A DNA stretch of 64,000 nucleotides from Tsukamurella pseudospumae (lineage in GTDB: Bacteria > Actinomycetota > Actinomycetes > Mycobacteriales > Mycobacteriaceae), in NCBI RefSeq assembly GCF_001575205.1, contig NZ_LSRE01000006.1, positions 1-64,000 of the forward strand. Direction: 5' to 3'. Shown here piece after piece: positions 18,654 through 28,002 of this stretch. Position 1 is the first letter of the stretch; every line of letters starts with the position of its first letter. The notes below the pieces were generated by a model. It was not told the origin of the DNA, did no database searches, and saw nothing but the letters and a program-made list of their open reading frames with translations. The translations under genes were made by a program, and so were the position numbers.

Positions 18654-19448
18654 TTCCGACGGTGCCGGTTCGGCCCAGCTCGGCGCGCGCTTCTGCAGGA
18701 ACGCGGTGATCCCCTCGACCGACTCGGTCGATCCGAACAGCCGCGCGGACTGCTCACCGAGCGCGTCGGCCCGCTCGTCGAACGAGCGGAGGACGTCGTG
18801 CCACAGGATCTGCTTCGTCTCCCGCAGGCCCTGCGGGCTGCACAGCTGCAGCTCGGCCAGCTGCTCCGCGACGGCCTCCGCGGGATCGTCGACGGCGGCG
18901 GTGATCAGGCCGTACCCGGCGGCGTGCGCACCGTCGAACTTCCGGCCCGTGAGCAGGAGGGTCGACGCGACGCGGGAGGGCAGGTGCGGCAGCAGCACCA
19001 GCGAGACCATCGCCGGCGCGACGCCGATCCGCGTCTCGGTCACCGCGAACGACGCCGCCGGGCCGGCGAAGACGAAGTCGCACGAGCCGATGAGGCCGAA
19101 ACCGCCGGCGCGCACGTGGCCGTCGACCTGGGCGATCACCGGCTTCGGGCACTCGATGATGCCGCGCATGGCGCCGATCATCGCGAGGGTGCGCGACTTC
19201 GGGTCCGAACCGGCCCCGTTCGCCGCGGCCTCCTTGAGATCCGCACCGGCGCAGAAGGTCGTGCCGGTGTGGGTGAGCACCACCGCGCGGGCGGCGTCGT
19301 CGGCTGCCGCGCGCTCCAGCCCCGCGCTGAGGTCGGCGAGCAGGCGCTGCGAGATCGCGTTGCGGTTGTGCGGGCTGTCGATCGTGAGATAGGCCGCGCC
19401 GCCGCGGGTCTCGTACCGCACCAGGGGATCGCCGGAGGGCTCCGTCAT
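18651..19448 (-). CDS. echA7: Enoyl-CoA hydratase/isomerase family protein (EchA7-like)
   Basis: This is a 265-residue crotonase-fold protein. The oxyanion-hole segment TTFCAGADLKE and the CoA-pocket region GHVRAGGFGLIGSCDFVFAG are present, as is TETRIGVAPAMVS. The first crotonase catalytic Glu position (GGGCEL in typical hydratases) is Gly here (GGFGL), while the second Glu (TETRIG) is retained. This is unlike a standard short-chain hydratase and closer to the methylglutaconyl or isohexenylglutaconyl type. Symbol by synteny with the mycobacterial fadE13-accD2-accA2-fadE12-echA7 order. The ATG has an AGGAG site upstream. Confidence 0.8.
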   Translation of the reverse strand: MTEPSGDPLVRYETRGGAAYLTIDSPHNRNAISQRLLADLSAGLERAAADDAARAVVLTHTGTTFCAGADLKEAAANGAGSDPKSRTLAMIGAMRGIIECPKPVIAQVDGHVRAGGFGLIGSCDFVFAGPAASFAVTETRIGVAPAMVSLVLLPHLPSRVASTLLLTGRKFDGAHAAGYGLITAAVDDPAEAVAEQLAELQLCSPQGLRETKQILWHDVLRSFDERADALGEQSARLFGSTESVEGITAFLQKRAPSWAEPAPSE

Positions 19449-19458
19449 CGCCTGACTC

Positions 19459-20628
19459 CTAATAGCTCTTGGGCAGGCCGAGCGAATGCTCGGAGATGAA
19501 GTTGAGCACCATCTCCCGGCTCACCGGCGCGATGCGGAACAGCCGCGACGCCACCAGCATCTGCGCCAGCCCGTACTCGGTGGTCAGGCCGTTGCCGCCG
19601 AGCGAGTGGATCGCGCGGTCGACGGCCTTCGCGCCGGCCTCGCCGCCCGCGAACTTGGCCATGTTCGCGGCCTCCGCCGCGGCGAACTCCTCGCCGGCGT
19701 CGTAGAGCGTCGCGGCCTTCTGCAGCATGAGCTTCGCGAGCTCCGTCTCGACCTTGAGCTCCGCCAGCGGGTGGGCGATCGCCTGATGGGCGCCGATCGG
19801 GACCTTGAACACGGTGCGCTGCTTGGCGTAGTCCACCGCGCGGCCGATCGCGTAGCGGGCCGAGCCCACCGAGCCGGCGGCGGCCATGATCCGCTCCGGG
19901 TTCAGCCCCGCGAAGAGCTGGGCGATGGCCGCGTCGGGCTCGCCGACGAGCGCGTCGGCAGGCAGCCGCACGTCGTCGAAGAACAGCGTCCACTGCGACT
20001 CCGGCAGGCCCACCTCCATCGGGATCTTCGTCTTCTGCAGACCGGGGGAGTCGGTGGGCATGAGGAACAGCGCGGGGCGCAGCTTGCCGGTCTTGGCGTC
20101 CTCGCTGCGCGAGACCACGAGGATCACGTCGGCCAGCTCGATGCCGGAGATGAAGGTCTTCTGGCCCGAGATGATCCAGTCGTCGCCGTCCCGCCGGGCG
20201 GTGGTCGTGATCCGGTGACTGTTGCTGCCCGCGTCCGGCTCGGTGATCGCGAAGGCGGCGATCGTCTCGCCGGAGGCGATGCCCGGCAGCCAGCGCTGCT
20301 TCTGCTCCTCGGTGCCGAACCGGGAGATGATGGTGCCGTTGATCGCCGGGGACACGACGAGCATGAGTAGCGACGAGCCGACTGCGGCCAGCTCCTCGCC
20401 GACGATGCCCAGTTCGTACATGCCGGCACCGCCGCCGCCGTACTGCTCGGCGATGTTCACGCCGATCAGGCCGAGATCGCCCGCGGCCTTCCACAGTTCA
20501 GTGGGTCCCTCGCCAGCGGCGATCTTCTCGCGCATGTACTCGGGGCCGAACTGCTTGCCCAGGTCCGAGACCGTCTTGCGGAGCGCCTGGCGCTCCTCGG
20601 ACTCGATGACGTCCATGGAAATGCTCAT
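19459..20628 (-). CDS. fadE12: Acyl-CoA dehydrogenase (FadE12-like)
   Basis: The 389-residue flavoprotein oxidises an acyl-CoA to the 2-enoyl-CoA. FAD/substrate motifs are visible: AFAITEPDAGSNSHRITTTA and DDWIISGQKTFISG. The usual C-terminal catalytic Glu position (EGT in medium-chain enzymes) is occupied by IAPVS. A Glu in NPERIMAAAG sits where isovaleryl-CoA dehydrogenase carries its base, suggesting branched substrates. It is 6 bp downstream of accA2 in the operon. Confidence 0.85.
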   Translation of the reverse strand: MSISMDVIESEERQALRKTVSDLGKQFGPEYMREKIAAGEGPTELWKAAGDLGLIGVNIAEQYGGGGAGMYELGIVGEELAAVGSSLLMLVVSPAINGTIISRFGTEEQKQRWLPGIASGETIAAFAITEPDAGSNSHRITTTARRDGDDWIISGQKTFISGIELADVILVVSRSEDAKTGKLRPALFLMPTDSPGLQKTKIPMEVGLPESQWTLFFDDVRLPADALVGEPDAAIAQLFAGLNPERIMAAAGSVGSARYAIGRAVDYAKQRTVFKVPIGAHQAIAHPLAELKVETELAKLMLQKAATLYDAGEEFAAAEAANMAKFAGGEAGAKAVDRAIHSLGGNGLTTEYGLAQMLVASRLFRIAPVSREMVLNFISEHSLGLPKSY

Positions 20629-20634
20629 GTGGTG

Positions 20635-22608
20635 CTACTCCGAATCTTCCAGCACGGCGACGACGGCGCCGGCATCGATGTTCTGGCCCACCTCGACCGG
20701 GATCGAGGCGATGACTCCGTCGGTGGGGGCGGAGATCGCGTGCTCCATCTTCATGGCCTCCATCCACAGCACCGGCTGTCCGGCGGTGACGGAATCGCCC
20801 TCCTGCGCGCCGATCCGGGTGACGACTCCCGGCATCGGGGCGAGCAGGGAGCCCGCCGCGGCGGCGGCATCCGCGGAGGGCAGCCGATTCACGAGCGTCA
20901 GTGTCGCCGCCCCGCGGGCGGTCTCCACCTCGACGACGGTGCGGTCGCCGGGGTACGGCGTGACGGTGACGGTGCGCCGCAGTCCGTCCCGCTCGACGGC
21001 GACGGTCGCGCGGTCACCGTCGTCGGTGACGGTCGCGACCTGCCCACTGTCCGCGGCGAATTCCTGTTCGTCGGCGGTGCGGAACTCGGGCGCCAGGGTG
21101 CGCGAGCCGATGTTGCGCCAGCCGGGCGCGACGTGCGGTAGCGGGCTCGCGGCCGCCTCCCGTCGGTCCAGGACAGCGCCCGCCGCGCTCGCGGCCTCTG
21201 CCAGCTCCGCCTCGTCCAGCAGGGGCGCCGCGAGGCGCTCGAGCCGGTCGCCGGTGAGGAAGTCGGTGGCGAAGTCACCGGCCTTGAAGTCCGCGTCCGC
21301 GAGGATCCGGACCAGCAGGTCGCGGTTGGTGGTCAGGCCGTGGATCGTCGCCTTCCGCAGCGCCGCCTCGGTGATGGCGAGCGCCTGCGCGCGGGTCGGG
21401 GCGTAGCCGATCACCTTGGCGAGCATCGGGTCGTAGAAGACCTCGACGACGCTCCCCGTGGGCGCGAGCGCGCTGTCCAGGCGGATGCCGGGCCGGTCCG
21501 GGCCGGCGAACTCGCTGATCGTGCCGGGCACCTCGAAGCGGTGCACGACGCCCGCGGCGGGGCGCCAGTCGTTCGCGGGGTCCTCGGCGTACAGGCGCGC
21601 CTCGATCGCCCACCCGCGGGGCGCGGGCGGCTCAGCGGACGGCAGCGGCAGGCCCGCTGCGACGTCGAACTGCAGGCCCACGAGGTCGAGGCCGGTGGTG
21701 GCCTCGGTGACCGGATGCTCCACCTGCAGGCGGGTGTTCACCTCGAGGAAGAAGAACTCGCCGGCGTCGGTGGCGAGGAACTCGACGGTGCCCGCGCCCG
21801 TGTAGCCGATGGCCTTCGCCGCGTTGGCGGCCGCGTCGTACAGGGCGGTCCGCATGGCCGGGTGCCGCTCCACGAGGGGCGACGGTGCCTCCTCGAGCAC
21901 CTTCTGGTGGCGGCGCTGGATCGAGCACTCGCGCTCGCCCACGGCCCACACCGTGCCCTGGGAGTCGGCCATCACCTGGACCTCGATGTGGCGGCCGCGC
22001 TCGAGGTAGCGCTCGCAGAAGACGGTGCCGTCGCCGAAGGCGGACTTCGCCTCCCGCTCCGCGGCCGCGAGGTTCTCCTCGAGCTCGCTGCGGGTGCGGA
22101 CGACGCGCATGCCGCGCCCGCCGCCGCCCGCGGACGCCTTGACGAGGACGGGGAAGTCGCTGTCGGTCACCTGGTCCGGGGTGAGGTTCGTGAGCATGGG
22201 CACGCCCGCCTCGGCGAGCCGGGCCTTCGCCGCGACCTTGGAGCCCATCGCGGTGATCGCCTCGGGCGACGGGCCGATCCAGACGATGCCCGCGGCCTGC
22301 ACTGCAGCCGCGAAGTCGGCGTTCTCGGAGAGGAAGCCGTAGCCGGGGTGGATGGCCTGCGCGCCGGTGGCCTTCGCCGCGGCGATGATCTTCTCGCCCT
22401 GCAGGTAGGTATCGGCGGGGGACTCGCCGGGTAGGCGCACGGCCTCGTCGGCCTCGGCGACGTGCGGCGCGCTCGCGTCCGGGTCGGAGTAGACCGCCAC
22501 GGCGCGCAGTCCGCGGGCGCGGGCCGCGGCGATGACGCGGCGGGCGATCTCGCCGCGGTTGGCGACGAGGACGGAATCGAAAGTGCTGTCAGTCATCTCT
22601 TCACTCAC
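20635..22608 (-). CDS. accA2: Acyl-CoA carboxylase alpha subunit: biotin carboxylase + biotin carrier
   Basis: The 657-residue protein carboxylates its own biotin using ATP and bicarbonate, for transfer by the beta subunit. The order is biotin carboxylase N domain (SVLVANRGEIARRVI), ATP-grasp (VKASAGGGGRGMRVV, FLEVNTRLQVEHPVTE), a linker, and a biotin carrier with EAMKM, biotinylated Lys at about residue 620. The GTG at 22608 overlaps the accD2 TGA; an ATG 12 nt later is an alternative. The neighbours point to a methylcrotonyl- or geranyl-CoA-like carboxylase rather than acetyl-CoA carboxylase. Confidence 0.92.
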   Translation of the reverse strand: MSEEMTDSTFDSVLVANRGEIARRVIAAARARGLRAVAVYSDPDASAPHVAEADEAVRLPGESPADTYLQGEKIIAAAKATGAQAIHPGYGFLSENADFAAAVQAAGIVWIGPSPEAITAMGSKVAAKARLAEAGVPMLTNLTPDQVTDSDFPVLVKASAGGGGRGMRVVRTRSELEENLAAAEREAKSAFGDGTVFCERYLERGRHIEVQVMADSQGTVWAVGERECSIQRRHQKVLEEAPSPLVERHPAMRTALYDAAANAAKAIGYTGAGTVEFLATDAGEFFFLEVNTRLQVEHPVTEATTGLDLVGLQFDVAAGLPLPSAEPPAPRGWAIEARLYAEDPANDWRPAAGVVHRFEVPGTISEFAGPDRPGIRLDSALAPTGSVVEVFYDPMLAKVIGYAPTRAQALAITEAALRKATIHGLTTNRDLLVRILADADFKAGDFATDFLTGDRLERLAAPLLDEAELAEAASAAGAVLDRREAAASPLPHVAPGWRNIGSRTLAPEFRTADEQEFAADSGQVATVTDDGDRATVAVERDGLRRTVTVTPYPGDRTVVEVETARGAATLTLVNRLPSADAAAAAGSLLAPMPGVVTRIGAQEGDSVTAGQPVLWMEAMKMEHAISAPTDGVIASIPVEVGQNIDAGAVVAVLEDSE

Positions 22609-24194
22609 ATCCGGAAGACGCCGAAGGCGTCGGTGCCGTTGACGGGGCCGTTGTGGATGGCGGAGAGGGCCATCCCGAGCACGGTGCGGGTGTCGCGCGG
22701 GTCGATGATGCCGTCGTCGTAGAGCATCCCGGACATGAAGGCCGGCAGGGACTCCTTGTCGATCTGCGTCTCGATGGCGGTACGCATGCCATCGACGAAG
22801 GCGGGGTCCATGGCCTGGCCGCGGGATGCGGCGGAGGCCGCGGCGACCTCGGTGACCACGTCGGCGAGCTGCTTGGCGCCCATGACCGCGGAACGCGCAC
22901 TCGGCCAGGAGAACAGGAAGCGCGGGTTGAACGCGCGGCCGGCCATGCCGTAGTGCCCCGCGCCGTAGGAGGCGCCGGCGATCAGCGACAGGTGCGGCAC
23001 CTCGGAGTTGGAGACGGCGTTGATCATCATCGAGCCGTGCTTGATCATGCCGCCGCGCTCGTACTCGGCGCCGACCATGTAGCCGGTGGTGTTGTGGATG
23101 AACAGCAGCGGCGTGTCGTACCGGTTCGCCAGCTGGATGAACTGCGTCGCCTTCTGCGCCTCCTCGGAGAACAGGACGCCGCGGGCGTTGGCGAGGATGC
23201 CGATGGGGTAGCCGTGCAGGTTCGCCCAGCCCGTGGTGAGCGAGCCGCCGTAGAGCGGCTTGAACTCGTCGTAGTCGGAGTCGTCCACGATGTGGGCGAT
23301 GATCTCGCGCGGGTCGAACGGGATCTTCAGGTCGTCCGGGACGATGTCGAGCAGGCCCTCGGCGTCGTAGCGCGGCGGCTTGACCAGGCTCGACGGTGCC
23401 GTGCCCTGCTTGCGCCAGTTGAGCCGCTTGACGATGGAGCGGGCGATGCGGGCCGCGTCCAGTTCGTCGTTCGCCAGGTAGTCGCCGAGGCCCGAGGTGC
23501 GCGAGTGCATTTCGGCGCCGCCGAGGGTCTCGTCGTCGGAGATCTCCCCGGTGGCCGCCTTCACCAGGGGAGGGCCGGCCAGGAAGACCTTGGAGCGCTC
23601 CTTGATCATCACGACGTGATCACTCATGCCGGGGATGTACGCGCCGCCCGCGGTGGAGTTGCCGTAGACCACGGAGATGGTGGGGATCCCCGCCTTGGAC
23701 AGCTGCGTGAGATTGCGGAACATCGCGCCGCCGGGGACGAAGACCTCCTTCTGGGTGGGGAGGTCGGCGCCGCCGGACTCGACCAGCGAGACCACGGGAA
23801 GGCGGTTCTCGCGGGCGATGTCGTTGAGGCGCAGCGACTTGCGCAGGGTCCACGGGTTGGAGGTGCCGCCCTTGACGGTGGGGTCGTTGGCCACGACCAT
23901 CACCTCGACGCCCTCGACCACGCCGATGCCCCCGACGAGGGAGGCACCCACCTGGAAGTCGCTGCCCCACGCGGCGAGCGGCATGAGCTCGAGGAAGGGC
24001 GACGCGGGATCGAGCACGCTGTCGATCCGCTCGCGGGCGGTGAGCTTGCCGCGCTTGCGGTGTCGCTCGACGTACTTCTCGCCGCCGCCGGCGAGGGCCT
24101 TGTCGAACTCGGTCGTGAGGTCGGCGAGTTTGCCGAGCATCGTCTCGCGGTAGCCGGCCGCATCGGGCGACGGGGTGCTGCGGAGCACCGTCAT
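22605..24194 (-). CDS. accD2: Acyl-CoA carboxylase beta subunit (carboxyltransferase)
   Basis: The 529-residue carboxyltransferase moves CO2 from biotin to the acyl-CoA. It has both crotonase-like halves: RKRGKLTARERID, VVANDPTVKGGTSNPWTL, YGNSTAGGAYIPGMSD in the N half, and NTTGYMVGAEYERGGMIKHG, GASYGAGHYGMAGRAF in the C half. These resemble methylcrotonyl/geranyl-CoA carboxylase beta subunits more than AccD4-6. The ATG at 24194 follows an AAGGACTCC site. It is coupled to accA2 by a GTGA overlap. Confidence 0.9.
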   Translation of the reverse strand: MTVLRSTPSPDAAGYRETMLGKLADLTTEFDKALAGGGEKYVERHRKRGKLTARERIDSVLDPASPFLELMPLAAWGSDFQVGASLVGGIGVVEGVEVMVVANDPTVKGGTSNPWTLRKSLRLNDIARENRLPVVSLVESGGADLPTQKEVFVPGGAMFRNLTQLSKAGIPTISVVYGNSTAGGAYIPGMSDHVVMIKERSKVFLAGPPLVKAATGEISDDETLGGAEMHSRTSGLGDYLANDELDAARIARSIVKRLNWRKQGTAPSSLVKPPRYDAEGLLDIVPDDLKIPFDPREIIAHIVDDSDYDEFKPLYGGSLTTGWANLHGYPIGILANARGVLFSEEAQKATQFIQLANRYDTPLLFIHNTTGYMVGAEYERGGMIKHGSMMINAVSNSEVPHLSLIAGASYGAGHYGMAGRAFNPRFLFSWPSARSAVMGAKQLADVVTEVAAASAASRGQAMDPAFVDGMRTAIETQIDKESLPAFMSGMLYDDGIIDPRDTRTVLGMALSAIHNGPVNGTDAFGVFRM

Positions 24195-24246
24195 GAGGGG
24201 AGTCCTTTGCCGTGGGAGGTGTCGGAGTGGGTGCCTGGGTGGTGCA

Positions 24247-25443
24247 TCACGTGTAGCCGAGGCGGTTCGCGGCGAGTGTGGTGAGGATCTGTGTGGTGCC
24301 GCCGCCGATGCCGAGGATGCGGACGTCGCGGTAGTGCCGCGAGACCTCGTACTCGGCCATGTAGCCGTGGCCGCCGAACAGCTGCACGGCCTCGTTCGCG
24401 ACCCACTCGGCCGTCTCGACGGCGGTGTTCTTCGCGAAACACGCCTGGGGAACCAGCTCGGCGGCAGCGGCGGCGCCGCGCATCGGATCAGTGGCGGACC
24501 CATCGATTCCCAGTGCGTCGGTGTAGAGATCGGCGACGTGCCGGCTGTAGACCCGGGCGACCTCGGTGCGCCTGCGCATCTCGGTGACGGTGTTCTGCAC
24601 CGCCTGCCGCTTGATCAGCGGCTGCCCGAAGGTCTCGCGGGTGCGCACCCAGTCGAGGGTGAGGTCGAGGCAGCGCTGCGCGTGCGAATAGGCCTGCACC
24701 GCGAGGGCGAGCCGCTCGGTGACGAAGGCGGCGCCGATCATGAGGAAGCCGCTGTTCTCGGGGCCGATGAGGTTCTCGGCGGGCACGCGGACGTCGGTGA
24801 ACGACAGCTCGGCGGTGTCGGAGGCGAGCCAGCCCATCTTCTTCAGGGGCGCGCTGACCTCGAAGCCGTCCAGGCCCTTGGGGATCACCAGGAGGCTGAT
24901 GCCGCTCGCGCCCTCGCCGCCGGTGCGGACCGCCGTGACGACCCAGTCGGCGCGCACGCCCGAGGTGATGAAGGTCTTGGCGCCGTTGACGATGTAGTGC
25001 TCGCCGTCCCTGCGCGCCGTGGTCGTCAGGTGCCCGAGGTCGGAACCACCGCCGGGCTCGGTGAGCGCCAGCGAGCTGATCTTCTCGCCCGCCAGGACCG
25101 GCGCGACCCACATCTGCTTCTGCTCCTCGGTGCCCGCGAGGATGATGTGCGGCACCGAGATCCCGCAGGTGAACAGCGAGGCGAACAGGCCGCCGGAGCC
25201 GCCGGCCTCGTGCATCGCCTCGCACACGATGAGCGCGTCGCGGGGGTCGCCCCCGCCGCCTCCCACCGACTCGGGGAACGAGACACCGAGGAGGCCGAGA
25301 TCGCCCGCCTTCTTGTGGAGCTCGCGGGGGAGCAGGCCGCCCGCCTCCCAGTCGTCGAGGTGGGGCAGGATCTCGCGCTGCGTGAACGCGGTCACCGTGT
25401 CGCGGAGCGCGATCCGCTCCTCGGACTCCCAGAGGCCGGTCAT
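24247..25443 (-). CDS. fadE13: Acyl-CoA dehydrogenase (FadE13-like)
   Basis: The 398-residue flavoenzyme has the ACAD motifs SLALTEPGGGSDLGHLTTTA and EHYIVNGAKTFITSG, and the C-terminal FGGHGYMAEYEVSRHYRDVRI. The medium-chain catalytic Glu is Gly (GIGGGTTQI), but FVTERLALA supplies a Glu at the isovaleryl-CoA dehydrogenase position. This suggests a branched substrate such as citronellyl- or isovaleryl-CoA (inference). The ATG at 25443 overlaps the AtuA-family stop (ATGA). Confidence 0.85.
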   Translation of the reverse strand: MTGLWESEERIALRDTVTAFTQREILPHLDDWEAGGLLPRELHKKAGDLGLLGVSFPESVGGGGGDPRDALIVCEAMHEAGGSGGLFASLFTCGISVPHIILAGTEEQKQMWVAPVLAGEKISSLALTEPGGGSDLGHLTTTARRDGEHYIVNGAKTFITSGVRADWVVTAVRTGGEGASGISLLVIPKGLDGFEVSAPLKKMGWLASDTAELSFTDVRVPAENLIGPENSGFLMIGAAFVTERLALAVQAYSHAQRCLDLTLDWVRTRETFGQPLIKRQAVQNTVTEMRRRTEVARVYSRHVADLYTDALGIDGSATDPMRGAAAAAELVPQACFAKNTAVETAEWVANEAVQLFGGHGYMAEYEVSRHYRDVRILGIGGGTTQILTTLAANRLGYT

Positions 25444-27185
25444 GCGTTGTTCTCCTCGGTGTGGGCGGTGGTGGGCAACAGGGTGACGGGCAGGTCGACG
25501 TAGCGGCCGCGGAGCCACTCGCCGAGTCCCTTGGCCTGCGGGTCGAAGCGGAAGCCGTGCGCGACGCCCTTGCCGAGCAGGTCCTCGATCACGAAGTTGA
25601 GCGCCCGCAGGTTGGGCAGCTCGTAGCGCCGGACGGGCAGGTCCGCCGCTTCCGGGAGCAGCTCGCGCAGTGCGGTTTCCGTCAGGTGCGTGCGGAGCCA
25701 GTCGTAGGCCTCGTCCGACTCGGCCCAGACGCCCACGTTCGCGCTGCCGCCCTTGTCGCCACTGCGGGCGCCGAAGACGGTGCCCAGGGGCACCCGGACG
25801 GTGGCGGCACCGTCGGGCGACGGTGCCGCGCCCGGCTGCGAGGGGTCCGCGGGGAGGACCTGCGTCGCCGCGGGCGGCGCGATGTCGATGACGGTACCGT
25901 CGGGGCGGTGGGCGCGGTGCGGCACATCGTCGTTCGGGACGTACACCGCCTGGTACACGCCGTAGGGGCCGCCGCTCGACGGCGGGGCCATCGGGGAGGC
26001 GCCGGGGTAGGTGGCGAGCGCGAGCTCGACGGCGGCGGCGCTGAAGGCGCGTCCGACGCGATTCGGGTCGGCGTCCCAGGCGATCGCGGTGAGCGTCGCC
26101 GACGCGGCGGCCTCCGTCGGGGCGTCCGGGTGGTCGGTGCGGGCGAGGCGGAACTGCAGCTCCGACGGTGCCGGCTGCAGCGCGGCGCGCAGCTGCGCCT
26201 CGAGCAGCGCGGCCTTGCGCTCGATGTCGATGCCGGTGAGCAGGAAGGCGATCTCGTTGCGGAAGCCGCCCAGGGTGGTGGTGGCCACCTTGGTCGTCGT
26301 CGACGGTGCCTCACCCCGGACGCCGGAGACGGTGACCCGGTCGGCGCCGTCCTGGGCCAGGGTCATCGAGTCCAGGCGCAGCGTCACATCGGGATTGGCG
26401 TACCGCTGGCCGGTGACCTCGTAGAGCAGCTGCGCGGTCACGGTGCCCACCTCGACCACGCCGCCGGTGCCGGGCTGCTTGGTGATGGCGAAGGAGCCGT
26501 CGGACTCGATCTCGGCGATGGGGAAGCCGGGGTGCAGCAGCTGCTCGATCGGGTGGCGGTCGAAGAAGGCGTAGTTGCCGCCGGTGGCCTGGGTGCCGCA
26601 CTCGATGATGTGGCCCGCGGCCACGGCGCCGGCGAGGGCGTCGAAGTCGGTGCGCTGCCAGCCGAACTCGGCGATGGCGGGGCCGAGGATGACCGAGGCG
26701 TCGGTGACGCGGCCGGTGATCACGATGTCGGCGCCCGCGGCCAGGCAGTCGGCGATGCCGAAGGCGCCGAGGTAGGCGTTCGCGGTGACCGCGTTCGGCA
26801 CCCCGAGCTCGGCGGACCGGGCGATCAGGTCGTCACCGTCGACCCAGCCGACCGTGAGATGGCGGACGGACTCCTCAGCGCTCTCAATCGCCTTCTCGAC
26901 GGCGGCGGCAAGGCCACCCGGATTCAGGCCACCGGCGTTGACGACGACCTTGGTGCCGCGCTCGGCGAGCGTGCCGAGGTGCGGGGTCAGGTGGCGCAGG
27001 AAGGTCTTGGCGTACCCGAGGTCGGCGTCCTTGAGGCGGTCGCGTCCGAGGATCAGCATGGTGAGCTCGGCGAGGTAGTCGCCGGTGATGTAGTCGACCC
27101 GGGGGCCGGCGAGCATCTCGCCGAGCGCGGCGGCGCGGTCGCCGTAGAACCCGGAGACGTTGGCGATGCGGATGGAGCGGGTCAT
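25440..27185 (-). CDS. AtuA-family (DUF1446) protein
   Basis: The 581-residue protein begins MTRSIRIANVSGFYGDRA and continues with GDYLAELTMLILGRDR, NAGGLNPGGLA and IVITGRVTDASVILGP, all characteristic of the AtuA/DUF1446 family. Pseudomonas AtuA is required for acyclic terpene (citronellol, geraniol) use, but its biochemical role is unknown. A C-terminal AtuA-like ferredoxin-fold part appears from about residue 460. The mycobacterial counterpart also sits immediately before fadE13-accD2-accA2. Coupled to fadE13 by ATGA. Confidence 0.85.
   Translation of the reverse strand: MTRSIRIANVSGFYGDRAAALGEMLAGPRVDYITGDYLAELTMLILGRDRLKDADLGYAKTFLRHLTPHLGTLAERGTKVVVNAGGLNPGGLAAAVEKAIESAEESVRHLTVGWVDGDDLIARSAELGVPNAVTANAYLGAFGIADCLAAGADIVITGRVTDASVILGPAIAEFGWQRTDFDALAGAVAAGHIIECGTQATGGNYAFFDRHPIEQLLHPGFPIAEIESDGSFAITKQPGTGGVVEVGTVTAQLLYEVTGQRYANPDVTLRLDSMTLAQDGADRVTVSGVRGEAPSTTTKVATTTLGGFRNEIAFLLTGIDIERKAALLEAQLRAALQPAPSELQFRLARTDHPDAPTEAAASATLTAIAWDADPNRVGRAFSAAAVELALATYPGASPMAPPSSGGPYGVYQAVYVPNDDVPHRAHRPDGTVIDIAPPAATQVLPADPSQPGAAPSPDGAATVRVPLGTVFGARSGDKGGSANVGVWAESDEAYDWLRTHLTETALRELLPEAADLPVRRYELPNLRALNFVIEDLLGKGVAHGFRFDPQAKGLGEWLRGRYVDLPVTLLPTTAHTEENNA
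25806..25827. repeat. Back-to-back inverted copies of the GGCACCGTC motif
   Basis: GGCACCGTCG and CGACGGTGCC form perfect 10-bp arms around a GG spacer inside the AtuA-family gene. Both arms are instances of the over-represented window-wide 9-mer. Confidence 0.8.
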
Positions 27186-27196
27186 GGAGATGCCTC

Positions 27197-27979
27197 CTAG
27201 TTCGAGGTAGGCGCGCGGCCGGTGCCCGGGGCTCCGGCGAAGCACTGCGCGATGGTGAGCCAGTGGGCGGCGTCCGCGCCGGTGGCGACGAGGTCGGTGT
27301 CGGCGACGTTGATGCGCTGGGTCGCGAGGCGGCAGAAGTCCTCCAGCGAGCCGGTCACGCGCTGCGGCGCGTCACCGGGGCCGAAACAGACCTCCGAGCC
27401 GTCGGCCGCGACGAGGAAGACGTCGAAGGGCTCGGCGGGCGGGGTCTCACCGTTGACCGTGTACGCGAAATCGCGGGTCTTGTAGGCGATCTTGGCGACG
27501 TGCGGCAGGGCATCGGGCGCGTTCAGCGCGACGCCGGCGGCGTCGGCGATGTCGAGACCGTGCGCCCAGGTCTCCATGAGGCGGGCGTTCGCCATGGTGG
27601 CGGGCCGCATGGGCGGGCCGAACCAGGGGAGTTGCGTGCCCGGGTCGGCGGCACGCAGGGCCGCGGCGAGGGCCGCGCGTGAGCGGTCCCAGCGGGCGCG
27701 TAGCTCGGGTTCGGCGGCGAGCTCGGCGGCGCCGGCGTCGACGAAGCCCATGGGGTCCTTCATGGCCTCCTGCAGGAGCGCGGTGAAGCCCTCCGGGTCG
27801 GTGGCGGCGACGAGGGAGACCTCGTCGGTCCAGGCCAGGTGCGCGACCTGGTGGGCGACCGTCCAGCCCTCTGCGGGCGTGGGCAGCGTCCAGTCGGGGA
27901 GGGCGTCCGCGATCGCGGCGACGGCGGCCGAGGTGGATTCGAGCGCGTCGAACACGGGGGCTGAAGTGGGCACGCCCAC
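27197..27979 (-). CDS. TIGR03084-family (DinB/mycothiol maleylpyruvate isomerase-like) protein
   Basis: The 260-residue protein has the DinB four-helix fold typical of TIGR03084: WTVAHQVAHLAWTDE near the N terminus, WFGPPMRPATMANARLMETWAHGLDI in the middle with metal-ligand His residues, and a lipid-carrier-like C-terminal part. Related proteins use mycothiol or bind a divalent metal; no substrate is known. It starts at a GTG (27979) 11 bp upstream of the AtuA gene and heads the acyl-CoA operon, so it probably acts in the same pathway. The start is the least certain part. Confidence 0.8.
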   Translation of the reverse strand: MGVPTSAPVFDALESTSAAVAAIADALPDWTLPTPAEGWTVAHQVAHLAWTDEVSLVAATDPEGFTALLQEAMKDPMGFVDAGAAELAAEPELRARWDRSRAALAAALRAADPGTQLPWFGPPMRPATMANARLMETWAHGLDIADAAGVALNAPDALPHVAKIAYKTRDFAYTVNGETPPAEPFDVFLVAADGSEVCFGPGDAPQRVTGSLEDFCRLATQRINVADTDLVATGADAAHWLTIAQCFAGAPGTGRAPTSN

Positions 27980-28002
27980 ACTCTGTCAGCCGCGGCCGAA
28001 AA

